In this document: positions 1-10,003 of the stretch, piece by piece
Numbering within the stretch: position 1 is the stretch's first letter
Layout: the number at the start of each line of letters is the position of its first letter
DNA from: Erythrobacter sanguineus
GTDB lineage: Bacteria > Pseudomonadota > Alphaproteobacteria > Sphingomonadales > Sphingomonadaceae
Length of the DNA stretch: 64,000 bases
Direction: 5' to 3'
Assembly (NCBI GenBank): GCA_945878845.1
Contig: CAMCUB010000007.1
Location: forward strand, 1 to 64,000
The notes under the pieces: model-generated
The model's database searches: none
What the model was told of the DNA's origin: nothing
The model's input: only the letters and a program-made list of their open reading frames with translations
Program-made: the position numbers and the translations under genes

Positions 1-810
1 TCCCATCTCAGCCGGGGTTCTGTTCCCGAGGCTCGAGTGGGGCCGGAAGTGGTTGTAGTCGTGCCGCCAGTCAGCCAGCACCTGACGAGCATGGCCAAGG
101 CTGGTGAACAGCGTCTCATTCAAGCATTCGTCACGCAGGCGAGCGTTGAAGCTCTCGATGAAGCCGTTCTGCTGCGGCTTGCCTGGCGCGATGTAGTGCC
201 ACTCGACGTCACGATCCCGCGACCATCGCAGGATCGCCATACTGGTCAGTTCAGTGCCGTTATCGCTGACCACCATGGCTGGCTTGGCCCAGCGCTCGAG
301 AATGGCGAGATCGAGCTCGCGGGCAACGCGCATGCCCGAGATCGAGGTGTCGGCGATAAGCGCCAAGCACTCCCGGCTGTAGTCATCGACCAGGGCGAAG
401 ATCCTGAACCGACGTCCGCAGACGAGCGCGTCCGACACGAAGTCGAGGCTCCAGCGCTGGTTCGGCCCCTGAGGGATCGTCATGGGCGCCCGCCTGCCCA
501 ATGCCCGCTTGCGGCCACCACGCCGGCGCACCTGCAGGCGCTCCTCGCGATACAGCCGCCGGAACTTCTTGTGGTTCATCGTCCATCCTTCCCGGCACAG
601 CAGCCAGTGCAGTCGGCGATAGCCGAACCGGCGGCGCTGCCCCGCCAACTCGCGGATGCGGGTTCGTGCCTCGGCATCATCCGGCCGCCGGCTGACATAG
701 CGCACCGTCGTTCGATCCACGCCCAGAGCCTCGCAGGCCCGGCGCTGGCTCACCTCGAAAACCTCCTGGAGATGAGCCACCGCCTGCCGCCTGGCGCCAG
801 GCGTCAAAAC
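1..810 (-). CDS. IS3-family transposase OrfB (DDE integrase), 3' end outside the window
   Basis: This is the catalytic half of the transposase, normally made as an OrfAB fusion by -1 frameshifting. About 270 codons are visible in the frame that follows [11 protein letters not shown] helix-turn-helix-like N-terminal part precedes the integrase core. The three acidic residues of the DDE triad are visible in [19 protein letters not shown] and [14 protein letters not shown]. The tail reads [16 protein letters not shown] at the edge, which is the usual C-terminal motif, so only a few residues should be missing. The frame has no obvious independent start, consistent with frameshift expression. Confidence 0.9.
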
Positions 811-1070
811 TTTTTTGCGCTGATCTCCTTGAGCATCGCGTTATCGAGCATGGCGTCAGCCAGGAGACGCTTCAGCCGAGCGTTCTCCTCCTCCAGCGAC
901 CGCAGCCGTCGGGCATCGGACACCTCCAGGCCGCCATACTTGGCCTTCCACTTGTAAAACGTCGCTTCAGACACCCCGTGCCGCCGAGCCAGATCAGCGG
1001 TCTTCGCTCCCGCCTCCGCTTCCTTCAGCACGCCAATGATCTGCTCTTCTGAAAACCTCACACGCTTCAT
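804..1070 (-). CDS. IS3-family transposase OrfA
   Basis: The 88-residue protein begins [17 protein letters not shown] and contains the HTH_Tnp_1 signature ([21 protein letters not shown] at roughly residues 26-46). A leucine-zipper-like segment ([17 protein letters not shown]) follows. It binds the terminal inverted repeats. The ending ISAKKF just after a run of six A is typical of IS407-group OrfA proteins. It overlaps orfB in the -1 frame. Confidence 0.95.
   Translation of the reverse strand: MKRVRFSEEQIIGVLKEAEAGAKTADLARRHGVSEATFYKWKAKYGGLEVSDARRLRSLEEENARLKRLLADAMLDNAMLKEISAKKF
810..816 (-). other. Programmed -1 frameshift site of the transposase
   Basis: On the minus strand the heptamer A AAA AAG lies directly before the orfA stop (TTT TGA). 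Slipping back one base moves ribosomes into the orfB frame (GTT TTG ACG). The A6G type is the classical IS3-family recoding signal. The function is inferred from position and sequence. Confidence 0.8.
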
Positions 1071-1102
1071 CGTCTGTCCTTCCCTCAGGCCAGACTCTAA
1101 TC

Positions 1103-1128
1103 GCTCGTGGAGGAAAATCAGGGGGTCA
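1103..1128 (-). repeat. Right terminal inverted repeat of the IS (only one end visible)
   Basis: The minus strand begins TGACCCCCTGATTTTCC at 1128, just upstream of orfA. IS407-group ends begin with TGACCCC. The partner repeat is outside the window, so the exact length is unknown. Confidence 0.65.
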
Positions 1129-1611
1129 CGTCAGCTCCAGGACGCGGGCGCCAAGGTCTCAGAGCAGGAAGCCGCCGAGGCCGAGGCCGAGCGGCTGGCC
1201 AAGCGCCGCGCCGCCGCGGTGGAAGTGCTGCGCTTCTTGCCGGAGCGGGACGCCATCTCCGCTAAGGCGAATGAGATGCTCACCGCGTTGGCCGAGGCGC
1301 TCGACGAGGTGCGCAAGGCAAACAGTCGGATTGCTGGGCTCGTCAGCGACTGTGGGGGGCGCGAGAGCGACGTCGGCACAGTCTTCGTCAAGCTCGAACC
1401 GGCTGCCGATTACCGTATCCTCGACACGCTGCAAGCCCAACTGGCGTCCGTTCTCCGCGTGACGGGCGAGGGCTGCGATCTGGGCGGGGCACATCCAGCC
1501 TTCCGCGTTCATGCGCTTGAAACCATCGCTCGCATGCTCCCCGACGTGCGCGACCCTGCCGTGCAGGCTGAGAGCGGCGCTGCGATCGATCCGGCGTTCC
1601 TGCCGAACTGA
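1129..1611 (+). pseudogene. 3' remnant of an unrecognised gene interrupted by the IS
   Basis: The frame continues out of the insertion sequence and encodes about 160 residues of host or island origin. It opens with a charged coiled-coil-like stretch (QEAAEAEAERLAKRRAAA) followed by a mixed helical region ending AIDPAFLPN. The original start codon has been lost to the insertion. I recognise no domain; the style resembles hypothetical proteins on integrated elements. It stands alone between the IS and tRNA-Thr. Any expression would need a new start inside the IS. Confidence 0.6.
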
Positions 1612-1755
1612 CAAGCTACCGGGCCAGTAGGATCGGCTCGGCGCGGGCGGCTGGGATGGCTCCCCCGGTCGCCCGCGTTCTACCGAGTCTCACGGCACAT
1701 TTTTCATGGTTTTTTCATGGAAACCGGCGCCACCTCTTCCAAGTCATTGAAAGAA

Positions 1756-1830
1756 TGGTGCTGCTGGGGAGGATTGAACTCCCGACCTCACCCTTACCAA
1801 GGGTGCGCTCTACCACTGAGCTACAGCAGC
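1756..1830 (-). tRNA. tRNA-Thr (anticodon GGT)
   Basis: The minus strand folds as a cloverleaf with acceptor GCTGCTG paired to CAGCAGC. The D-arm contains GTAGCTCAGTGGTAGAGC, the anticodon stem CACCC/GGGTG encloses loop TTGGTAA with anticodon GGT, and the T-arm carries GTTCAATC. The discriminator A and the 3' CCA are encoded (1756-1758). The gene reads towards the IS and gene remnant, so its 3' end faces the putative island, the usual geometry of integration at a tRNA gene. Confidence 0.97.
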
Positions 1831-1848
1831 GCCGGAAACAGGCGCGCC

Positions 1849-1876
1849 CTATTGTCGCGCCGTGTCGCTATGTCAA
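1849..1876 (-). promoter_or_regulatory. Candidate sigma70-type promoter of tRNA-Thr
   Basis: The minus strand shows a perfect -35 box TTGACA (1876-1871) and, after 16 bases, a weaker -10-like CAATAG (1854-1849), about 19 bases before the mature tRNA 5' end. The -10 match is poor, so the exact hexamer is uncertain. Confidence 0.5.
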
Positions 1877-1918
1877 GCGGACTTGAAGAGCCGCGTCCTT
1901 AAGGCCAATGCGTTTCGC

Positions 1919-2068
1919 ATGAGTGAAGACGCTCGCAAGAATATGTCCCGCGAAGAACGCCTCGCGGCCAAGCTGCGCGAGAATTTGCGGCGGCGGAAGG
2001 CGCAAGCCCGCGCGCTGGGCGAATCAGGTGTAACGGAAACCCTTCCCAATCGCCCTCGCGAAAGCTAA
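1919..2068 (+). CDS. Small conserved basic protein (49 aa), function unknown
   Basis: The predicted protein starts [18 protein letters not shown] and continues with a very basic helix containing [16 protein letters not shown]. Short proteins of this kind are common in sphingomonads, usually annotated as hypothetical. The ATG at 1919 is preferred over an upstream in-frame ATG at 1862 because the shorter form begins at the conserved part. It lies 34 bases before gpmA on the same strand. No domain is recognised; the charge suggests nucleic-acid or ribosome contact, but that is only a guess. Confidence 0.65.
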   Translation: MSEDARKNMSREERLAAKLRENLRRRKAQARALGESGVTETLPNRPRES

Positions 2069-2102
2069 CGCAGCGCGCTCCCGACGAATTGCCGGAGCCA
2101 CA

Positions 2103-2789
2103 ATGCCCAAGCTCATCCTCGTCCGCCACGGCCAGAGCCAGTGGAACCTCGAAAACCGCTTCACCGGCTGGTGGGATGTCGACCTCACCCCGCAGGGCGT
2201 GGCCGAGGCGATGGCTGCGGGCGCGCTGCTCAAAGCCAAGGGCGTGCTGCCGACCTACGCCTTCACCTCGCTCCAGACCCGCGCGATCCGGACGCTGCAT
2301 CTGGCGCTGGAAGCGGCCGGGCGGCTGTGGATCCCCGAGGTCAAGGACTGGCGGCTCAACGAGCGGCATTATGGCGGCCTCACCGGCCTCAACAAGGCCG
2401 AGACCGCGGCCAAGCACGGTGACGATCAGGTCAAGATCTGGCGCCGCAGCTTCGACATCCCGCCGCCGGTGCTGGAAGCGGGGAGCGAATTCGATCTCGC
2501 CAGCGACCCGCGCTATGCCGGGATCGCGATCCCGAACACCGAGAGCCTCAAGCTTACGATCGAGCGCGTGCTGCCCTATTGGGAAAGCGCGATCCTCCCC
2601 GTTCTGGCGAGCGGCGAGACGGTCATCATCGCCGCCCATGGCAACAGCTTGCGCGCGCTGGTCAAGCACCTCTCGGGGATTTCGGATGCGGACATCACCG
2701 ATCTGGAAATTCCGACCGGCCAGCCGATCATCTACGATTTCGACGGCGCCGCGCCCGTGGGGACCCGCTATTATCTGAAGGACGCGTGA
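2103..2789 (+). CDS. gpmA: 2,3-bisphosphoglycerate-dependent phosphoglycerate mutase
   Basis: Interconverts 3- and 2-phosphoglycerate in glycolysis and gluconeogenesis. The 228-residue protein has the histidine-phosphatase signature [10 protein letters not shown] with catalytic His9, the substrate-binding [10 protein letters not shown], the acid/base segment [14 protein letters not shown] and the second histidine in [14 protein letters not shown]. Length and motifs fit the cofactor-dependent family. The TGA overlaps the ATG of purE (TGATG), so it begins a translationally coupled run of five genes that extends to ribF. Confidence 0.96.
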   Translation: MPKLILVRHGQSQWNLENRFTGWWDVDLTPQGVAEAMAAGALLKAKGVLPTYAFTSLQTRAIRTLHLALEAAGRLWIPEVKDWRLNERHYGGLTGLNKAETAAKHGDDQVKIWRRSFDIPPPVLEAGSEFDLASDPRYAGIAIPNTESLKLTIERVLPYWESAILPVLASGETVIIAAHGNSLRALVKHLSGISDADITDLEIPTGQPIIYDFDGAAPVGTRYYLKDA

Positions 2790-3279
2790 TGGAACCTGCC
2801 GGGGGGAAGGTCGCAATCGTGATGGGGAGCCAGTCCGACTGGCCGACCATGAAGCACGCCGCCACGGTGCTCGACGAGCTGGAAGTGCCCTACGAGGCGC
2901 GCATCACCTCGGCCCACCGTACGCCCGACCGGATGGTGGCCTTCGCGAAAGGGGCCGAGGGCGAGGGGTTCAGCGTGATCATCGCCGGCGCAGGCGGGGC
3001 GGCGCACCTGCCCGGCATGATCGCCAGCATGACCCATCTGCCGGTGCTGGGCGTGCCGGTGCAGTCCAAGGCCTTGAGCGGCATGGATAGCCTGCTCTCG
3101 ATCGTGCAGATGCCGGGCGGTATTCCCGTCGGCACGCTGGCGATCGGCGAAGCCGGGGCGAAGAACGCGGGGCTGCTGGCCGCCGCGATCCTTGCGCTGT
3201 CGGATGAAGCCCTGTCAGAGCGGTTGCAGGACTGGCGCGCGGCCAAGACCGCGGGTGTCGGCGAGATCCCGGAGGATTG

Positions 3280-3280
<1 letters not shown>
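2789..3280 (+). CDS. purE: 5-(carboxyamino)imidazole ribonucleotide mutase
   Basis: Class I PurE, which converts N5-CAIR to CAIR in de novo purine synthesis. The 163-residue protein carries the phosphate-binding GSQSDWPTM, the SAHRTP segment with the conserved histidine and [11 protein letters not shown]. The start ATG overlaps the gpmA stop and the stop overlaps purK, so PurE and PurK, which act in succession, are made together. The C-terminal tail after residue 150 is a little longer than the core fold needs. Confidence 0.97.
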
Positions 3281-4831
<1,551 letters not shown>

Positions 4832-4832
<1 letters not shown>

Positions 4833-5773
4833 TGCGCTGGCTCGATCACCGCGAACCCATGCCTGACAGCTTGCGCGGCGCGGCTATCGCGCTCGGCAAT
4901 TTCGACGGGTTTCACCGCGGGCACCAGGCCGTCGCGGGCGAGGCGATCCGCTGGGCGCAGGCGGAAGGCCGCCCCTCGATCATCGCCACCTTCGACCCGC
5001 ATCCGGTGAGCTTCTTCAAGCCCGATCTCGCGCCCTTCAAGCTGACCACGCTCGAGCAGCGGCAGGAGCTGTATCTTGCCGCGGGCGCGACCGCGATGCT
5101 GGTGTTCCACTTCGATGCCGAGCTTGCCGGGACGAGCGCGGAGGACTTCATTCAAGCGATCCTGATCGAACGCTTCGGCGCGCACGGGGTGGTAACCGGC
5201 GGCGACTTCACCTTCGGCAAGGGCGCCAAGGGCAATGTCGAGCTGCTGCGCACCCTCGGCGGCGAATTGGGTCTGCAATCGCGCGTCGTCGCGGCGGTCA
5301 GCGAGGGCGAGGAGGTGGTCTCCTCCAGCCGCATCCGCCAGGCGCTGCGCGACGGCGACCCGCAGGAGGCCGCGCGCCTGCTCACCCGGCCTTTCGCGAT
5401 CCGCAGCATCGTCGAGCATGGCGACAAGCGCGGGCGCACCATCGGCTATCCCACCGCCAATCTCGGGGTGGAGGATTACCTGCGCCCCAGATACGGCATC
5501 TACGCGGTGACGGGCCGCATCCTTGCCACTGGCGAGGTGCTCAAGGGCGCGGCCAATATCGGCATCCGCCCGCAGTTCGAACCGCCCAAGGAACTGCTCG
5601 AGCCGTTCTTCTTCGATTTCAGCGGCGACCTCTATGGGCAGGAGATCGAGGTGGCCTTCCACCACTACCTGCGCGGCGAGGCGAAGTTCGACTCTCTCGA
5701 GGCGCTGATGGAACAGATGGACAAGGACTGCGCTGAAGCGCGGCGGTTGCTCACTTCGTCATTGCGAGCGTAG
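4832..5773 (+). CDS. ribF: Bifunctional riboflavin kinase / FAD synthetase
   Basis: Converts riboflavin to FMN and then FAD. The N-terminal nucleotidyltransferase domain shows GNFDGFHRGHQ and ATFDPHPVSFF, followed by VVTGGDFTFGKGAKGN. The C-terminal flavokinase domain (from about residue 185) shows RGRTIGYPTANL and PRYGIYAV. The length of 313 residues is normal. The last residues (SSLRA) and the TAG stop are encoded by a palindromic intergenic repeat that begins at 5756, so that repeat has replaced the original end of the gene. Confidence 0.95.
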
Positions 5774-5859
5774 CGAAGCAATCCATCGCCGAACGCGTCG
5801 GCAAGGCGCGAGGGCAGTCCATGGATTGCCACGTCGCCTTCGGCTCCTCGCAATGACGA
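5756..5859 (+). repeat. Palindromic dispersed repeat, family A copy 1
   Basis: The outer arms are TCGTCATTGCGAG (5756-5768) and CTCGCAATGACGA (5847-5859), exact complements. Inside are AGCGAAGCAATCCA and TGGATTGC, also complementary, so the whole unit can fold into a long hairpin. A shorter copy with the same outer arms lies at 58554-58621. The unit overlaps the 3' end of ribF and fills most of the gap before ileS. Confidence 0.85.
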
Positions 5860-5901
5860 GTCTTTGCAGTTTTAGGATGAAAGGCTAAGGCCCGCCGCAC
5901 C

Positions 5902-8868
5902 ATGAGCGACGACAGCACGCAGCGCGATTACCGGGACAGCGTCTTCCTGCCGAAGACCGATTTCCCCATGAAGGCCGGCCTCCCCCAGAAGGAGCCGGGC
6001 ATTGCCGCGCGTTGGGAGCAGATCGGCCTCTATGACGCGCTGCGCACCGCGCGCCGGGGCCGCGAGAAATTCATCCTCCACGATGGCCCGCCCTATGCCA
6101 ATGGCGACATGCATATCGGCCATGCATTGAACCACATCCTCAAGGACATGGTCTGCCGCACCCAGAACCTGCTGGGCCGCGATGCGCCTTACGTGCCTGG
6201 CTGGGATTGCCACGGCCTTCCCATCGAGTGGAAGGTCGAGGAGCAGTACCGCAAGGAGAAGAAGGCCAAACCCGTCCTCACCGGCGCAGGGCGTGACGAG
6301 GCGGCGGTCAAGGCCTTCCGCGACGAGTGCCGCGCCTATGCGCAGCACTGGGTCGATGCGCAGCGCGGGCAGCTGAAGCGCCTCGGCATCATGGGCGATT
6401 GGGACCACCCCTACCTCACCATGCAGAAGGAGAGCGAGGCGGTGATCGTCGCCGAGCTGCTCAAGCTGGCCGAGGCGGGCAATGTCTATCGCGGCTCGAA
6501 GCCGGTGATGTGGTCGCCGGTCGAACAGACCGCGCTGGCCGAGGCGGAGGTCGAGTACGAGGACATCACCTCGACCCAGATCGACGTGGCGTTTGAGATT
6601 GTTGAATCGCCCATCCCCGAGCTGGTCGGCGCCCACGCGGTGATCTGGACGACGACGCCGTGGACGATCCCGGTGAACCAAGCTTTGGCTTACGGGCCGG
6701 AGGTTGAGTATGTGCTCTTCGACTGCCTACTCAATTACAACGATGACCCAATTGGGCTGAATTTGCGTGAAGGCGCGAGATACGTCGTCGCTTCGGAGCT
6801 TTTCGAAGCAACAACCACTCGCTTGCGTCGCGATTGCGACCCGCAGATGTTCTCCCTCACGCCTCTCAAGCGCTTCAAAGGCTCCGACCTCGCCGGCACC
6901 CTCGCCCGCCACCCGATGCACGCATTGGGCGGGTTCTACGCCACCCCGCGCCCGCTGCTGCCCGGCGACTTCGTCACCACCGACTCTGGCACCGGCCTCG
7001 TCCACATGGCGCCCGATCATGGCGAGGACGACTTCGAGTTGTGCAAAGCGAACGGCATCAACCCCGTCTTCGCGGTGATGGACGACGGGCGCTACCGCGA
7101 CGACTGGCAATGGCTGGGCGCCTCGGATGAGCGCCGCATGAGCGTCATCAACCCCAAGTTCAACGCGCCCGACGGCCCGATCTGCTCGGACCTGCGCGAA
7201 GCGGGCGCGCTGCTCGCCGCGAGCGCGGACTACGCGCACTCCTACCCGCACTCGTGGCGCTCCAAGGCCAAGGTGATCTTCCGCTGCACCCCGCAGTGGT
7301 TCGTGCCGATGGACAAGCCGCTCGACACCGGCGATTTCGAGGTGATGCCCACCGGCCCGTTCGGCGGAGCGATCGCGCCTTTCGTCAGCTACGACCACTC
7401 GACCCTGCGCGAGCGGGCGATGCGCGAGATCGAGCGCGTTCAGTTCATCCCCCAAAAGGGCCGCAACCGCATCGGCGCGATGGTCGAGGGGCGGCCCGAC
7501 TGGGTGCTCTCCCGCCAGCGCGCGTGGGGCGTGCCGATCACGCTGTTCGTGCGGCCCGACGGCTCCTACCTGCAGGACGCTGCCGTCAACGCCCGCATCG
7601 TCGCCGCGGTGAACGCCGAGGGCATGGACGCGTGGAACAGCGCCAACAAGGCGGCCTTCCTCGGCCCAGACCACGATCCGGCAGAGTTCGAGATGGTCAC
7701 CGACATTCTTGACGTGTGGTTCGATTCCGGCTGCACCCACGCCTTCGTGCTCGAAAGCGGGCGCTGGCCGGACCTGCAGTGGCCCGCCAACCTCTACCTC
7801 GAAGGCTCGGACCAGCACCGCGGCTGGTTCCAGTCCTCGCTGTTGCAATCCTCGGCCACCCGCGGCCGCGCGCCCTATGATCAGGTTCTCACCCACGGCT
7901 TCACGATGGATGCCAAGGGCAAGAAGATGTCGAAGAGCCTCGGCAACACCATCGATCCCCTGAAGGTGATGGAGACCTACGGCGCGGACATCATCCGGCT
8001 GTGGGCGCTGAGCGTCGACTTCACCGAAGATCACCGCATCGGTGACGAGATCCTCAAGGGCGTCGGCGACCAGTATCGCAAGCTGCGCAACACCTTCCGC
8101 TATCTGCTCGGCGCGCTCGATGGCTTCGTGGGCGACATGAGCGATGCGGGCGCGCTGCCCGAGCTCGAAGTCTACATCCTCGCGCTGCTGGCGGAGCTTG
8201 ACGGCAAGCTGCGCGCGGCGGCGCTGGTCTATGATTTCAACGCCTACACCCGCCTGCTGGTCGACTTCTGCAACGAGGATTTGAGCGCCTTCTTCTTCGA
8301 TATCCGCAAGGACGCGCTCTATTGCGACGGGCCGGATTCGACCACCCGCAACGCCTATCGCACGGTGCTCGACCTGCTGTTCCACGCCCTCGTCCGCTAC
8401 GCCGCGCCGGTGCTGGTGTTCACGGCGGAGGAGGTGTGGCTCTCGCGCTATCCCGAGGACGCTGAGGCGGATGACACGGGCCAGCGCGGCAGCGTCCACC
8501 TGCTCGAATGGCCGAGCGTTCCGGGCGTGGTGATCGAAACCGACAAGTGGGACGCACTTCGCGCCCTGCGTGACCAGGTCAACGAGGCGATCGAGCCGCT
8601 GCGGCGCGACAAGACCATCCGCTCCAGCCTCGAGGCCGAGGTGGTGGTGCCCGCCAGCGCCGTGCCCGAAGGCGTCAGCGACGAGGCCCTCGCCGAGCTG
8701 TTCATCACCGCCACAGTCACCCGCGGGCAGGGCGATGCTGTGACCGTCTCCAAAAGCCACCACCACAAGTGCGGCCGCTGCTGGCGCCTGCTGCCCGACG
8801 TCGCCGAAGACGGCGCGCTGTGCGGGCGCTGCGATGATGTCGTCGCGCAGATGGATGCTGCGGCATGA
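5902..8868 (+). CDS. ileS: Isoleucyl-tRNA synthetase
   Basis: Class I aminoacyl-tRNA synthetase charging tRNA-Ile. The HIGH motif is at residues 71-74 (NGDMHIGHALNH), the WTTTPWTIP segment of the CP1 editing domain is near residue 250, KMSKS is near 675, and a C-terminal zinc knuckle (CGRCWRLL..CGRC) ends the 988-residue protein. It overlaps lspA by four bases, a common ileS-lspA arrangement. Residues of about 270-312 (nt 6715-6840) use codons such as AGA, CTA, ACA and TTG that are rare in the rest of the gene, and look longer than in typical IleS. Confidence 0.97.
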   Translation: MSDDSTQRDYRDSVFLPKTDFPMKAGLPQKEPGIAARWEQIGLYDALRTARRGREKFILHDGPPYANGDMHIGHALNHILKDMVCRTQNLLGRDAPYVPGWDCHGLPIEWKVEEQYRKEKKAKPVLTGAGRDEAAVKAFRDECRAYAQHWVDAQRGQLKRLGIMGDWDHPYLTMQKESEAVIVAELLKLAEAGNVYRGSKPVMWSPVEQTALAEAEVEYEDITSTQIDVAFEIVESPIPELVGAHAVIWTTTPWTIPVNQALAYGPEVEYVLFDCLLNYNDDPIGLNLREGARYVVASELFEATTTRLRRDCDPQMFSLTPLKRFKGSDLAGTLARHPMHALGGFYATPRPLLPGDFVTTDSGTGLVHMAPDHGEDDFELCKANGINPVFAVMDDGRYRDDWQWLGASDERRMSVINPKFNAPDGPICSDLREAGALLAASADYAHSYPHSWRSKAKVIFRCTPQWFVPMDKPLDTGDFEVMPTGPFGGAIAPFVSYDHSTLRERAMREIERVQFIPQKGRNRIGAMVEGRPDWVLSRQRAWGVPITLFVRPDGSYLQDAAVNARIVAAVNAEGMDAWNSANKAAFLGPDHDPAEFEMVTDILDVWFDSGCTHAFVLESGRWPDLQWPANLYLEGSDQHRGWFQSSLLQSSATRGRAPYDQVLTHGFTMDAKGKKMSKSLGNTIDPLKVMETYGADIIRLWALSVDFTEDHRIGDEILKGVGDQYRKLRNTFRYLLGALDGFVGDMSDAGALPELEVYILALLAELDGKLRAAALVYDFNAYTRLLVDFCNEDLSAFFFDIRKDALYCDGPDSTTRNAYRTVLDLLFHALVRYAAPVLVFTAEEVWLSRYPEDAEADDTGQRGSVHLLEWPSVPGVVIETDKWDALRALRDQVNEAIEPLRRDKTIRSSLEAEVVVPASAVPEGVSDEALAELFITATVTRGQGDAVTVSKSHHHKCGRCWRLLPDVAEDGALCGRCDDVVAQMDAAA

Positions 8869-9401
8869 GCGCGCTGTTCACCCGCAACCGGCTGATCGGC
8901 CTCGCCATCGCCGCGCTGGTCACGATTCTCGACCAAGCGGTGAAGTGGTATGTGATCGGCCCGCTCAAGCTGCGGCAGGTCGGGCATATCGACCTCCTGC
9001 CGTTCTTCGACCTCACCTATACCGAGAACCGCGGCGTTTCGCTCGGCATGTTCGAGGCAAGCAGCATGGAGACTCACTGGCTGCTGGTGCTGGTCACCGC
9101 GCTGATCGCGGGCGTGGTGCTGGTGTGGATGATGCGCGAGCGCTTGCTGGGCGAGATCGCGGGGCTCGCGCTGATCCTCGGCGGGGCGCTGGGCAACATC
9201 CGCGACCGGTATGAGCTGGGCTATGTCATCGACTATGCGGACTTCCATATCGGGAGCTTCCGCCCCTTCCTGATCTTCAACATCGCCGACGCCGCGATCA
9301 CCATCGGCGTCGTCATCATCCTTGCGCGCAGCCTGCTGGTGCGCGACAAGGGCGACACTGCAACCGGGGACAAGCCCCGTGGAGAGGCACAAGATGCGTA
9401 A
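8865..9401 (+). CDS. lspA: Lipoprotein signal peptidase (signal peptidase II)
   Basis: Inner-membrane aspartyl protease that cleaves prolipoproteins before the lipidated cysteine. The 178-residue protein has about four transmembrane segments. The catalytic aspartates lie in GNIRDRYELGYVID and FNIADAAITIGV. The first family motif is somewhat degenerate (ENRGVSLGMF in place of the usual NxGxAF form). The ATG overlaps the ileS stop. The stop overlaps the start of a lipoprotein gene, which would itself be a substrate. Confidence 0.95.
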   Translation: MSALFTRNRLIGLAIAALVTILDQAVKWYVIGPLKLRQVGHIDLLPFFDLTYTENRGVSLGMFEASSMETHWLLVLVTALIAGVVLVWMMRERLLGEIAGLALILGGALGNIRDRYELGYVIDYADFHIGSFRPFLIFNIADAAITIGVVIILARSLLVRDKGDTATGDKPRGEAQDA

Positions 9402-9810
9402 GACTGCACCCCTGATCCTGCTGGCCGGTTCGACAGCGCTGCTCGCGGCTTGCGGCGGCGATGGCGGGGTGTTCAACCGCGCGCGGCCCGACGAGTTCGC
9501 GGTGCAGCGTCAGGCGCCGCTGGTGGTGCCGCCCGATTTCACCCTCACCCCGCCTGCCCCCGGCGCCCCGCGCCCGGCCGAAGGCACGGCTTCCGAGCAG
9601 GCTCTGGACGCGCTGTTCGGCGGCCCCGCCCCGCGCAGCCGCGTCGAGGCAAGCGTGATCGACCGCGCCGGCCGCGCCGATCCGAGCATCCGCAGCCAGG
9701 TGGGCGACACCGGCACCAACACCGTCGCCAAGGGCAGCCTGACCCGCGACATCGTCGCCGCCCCCGAGGGCGACGGCCAGTCGGCGAGCACGGTGATACC
9801 GAGCGCCTGA
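9394..9810 (+). CDS. DUF3035-type lipoprotein
   Basis: The 138-residue protein has a basic N-terminus, a hydrophobic stretch and a lipobox ending LLAAC, so it should be lipidated and anchored in the envelope. The segment VFNRARPDEFAVQRQAPLVVPPDF is typical of the DUF3035 family, which often follows lspA in alphaproteobacteria. The start ATG at 9394 has GGAGAGG nearby and overlaps the lspA stop by eight bases. The remainder is low-complexity and Pro/Ala-rich. The molecular function is unknown. Confidence 0.88.
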   Translation: MRKTAPLILLAGSTALLAACGGDGGVFNRARPDEFAVQRQAPLVVPPDFTLTPPAPGAPRPAEGTASEQALDALFGGPAPRSRVEASVIDRAGRADPSIRSQVGDTGTNTVAKGSLTRDIVAAPEGDGQSASTVIPSA

Positions 9811-9821
9811 CCCCTCCACCT

Positions 9822-9841
9822 GCCCGCCCGGAGCGGCGGGC
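9822..9841 (+). terminator. Stem-loop after the ileS-lspA run; the rest of the 9811-10003 gap shows nothing recognisable
   Basis: GCCCGCC (9822-9828) pairs with GGCGGGC (9835-9841) around a six-base loop, 12 bases after the DUF3035 stop. No T-tract follows, so it may slow or protect the transcript rather than terminate it intrinsically. I see no other gene or motif in the remaining 160 bases before the convergent gene. Confidence 0.4.
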
Positions 9842-10003
9842 GTGTTGGAGACACATGAGACACTGTCCAGAGGCAGAAAACCTGTCCATCCCCGCGCGCC
9901 GTTTAGGGCTTGGTGGGAGAGGCGGCTTTGCGAGGTCATGGCAGCGATCCTGTCACGCGATGCGCGTGTAGGAAAATGCTTTGTTTCACGCAGAGGCGGG
10001 GCC

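Larger units (their letters stand above)
1..1128 (-). mobile_element. IS3-family (IS407-group-like) insertion sequence, truncated by the window edge
   Basis: Two overlapping frames read leftwards, orfA then orfB, with an A-rich slippery site between them and a DDE integrase in the second frame. This is the IS3-family layout. The right boundary is placed at 1128, where the minus strand begins TGACCCCC, an end typical of the IS407 group. The other end lies left of position 1, so neither the matching inverted repeat nor a target duplication can be checked. The element has cut into the reading frame that continues at 1129. The transposase frames look intact as far as they are visible. Confidence 0.9.

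Noticed and set aside
1640..1755. attL-type direct repeat next to tRNA-Thr
   Set aside because: A short TTTTTCATGG repeat is present at about 1700-1721, but no copy of the tRNA 3' end is visible in the window.
6727..8766. A 679-codon open frame on the - strand
   Set aside because: It is the reverse frame of ileS and shows no domain.
9811..10003. Possible small gene or RNA in the gap after the DUF3035 lipoprotein gene
   Set aside because: There are short frames on both strands but no good ribosome site, no recognisable peptide, and only a weak stem-loop.
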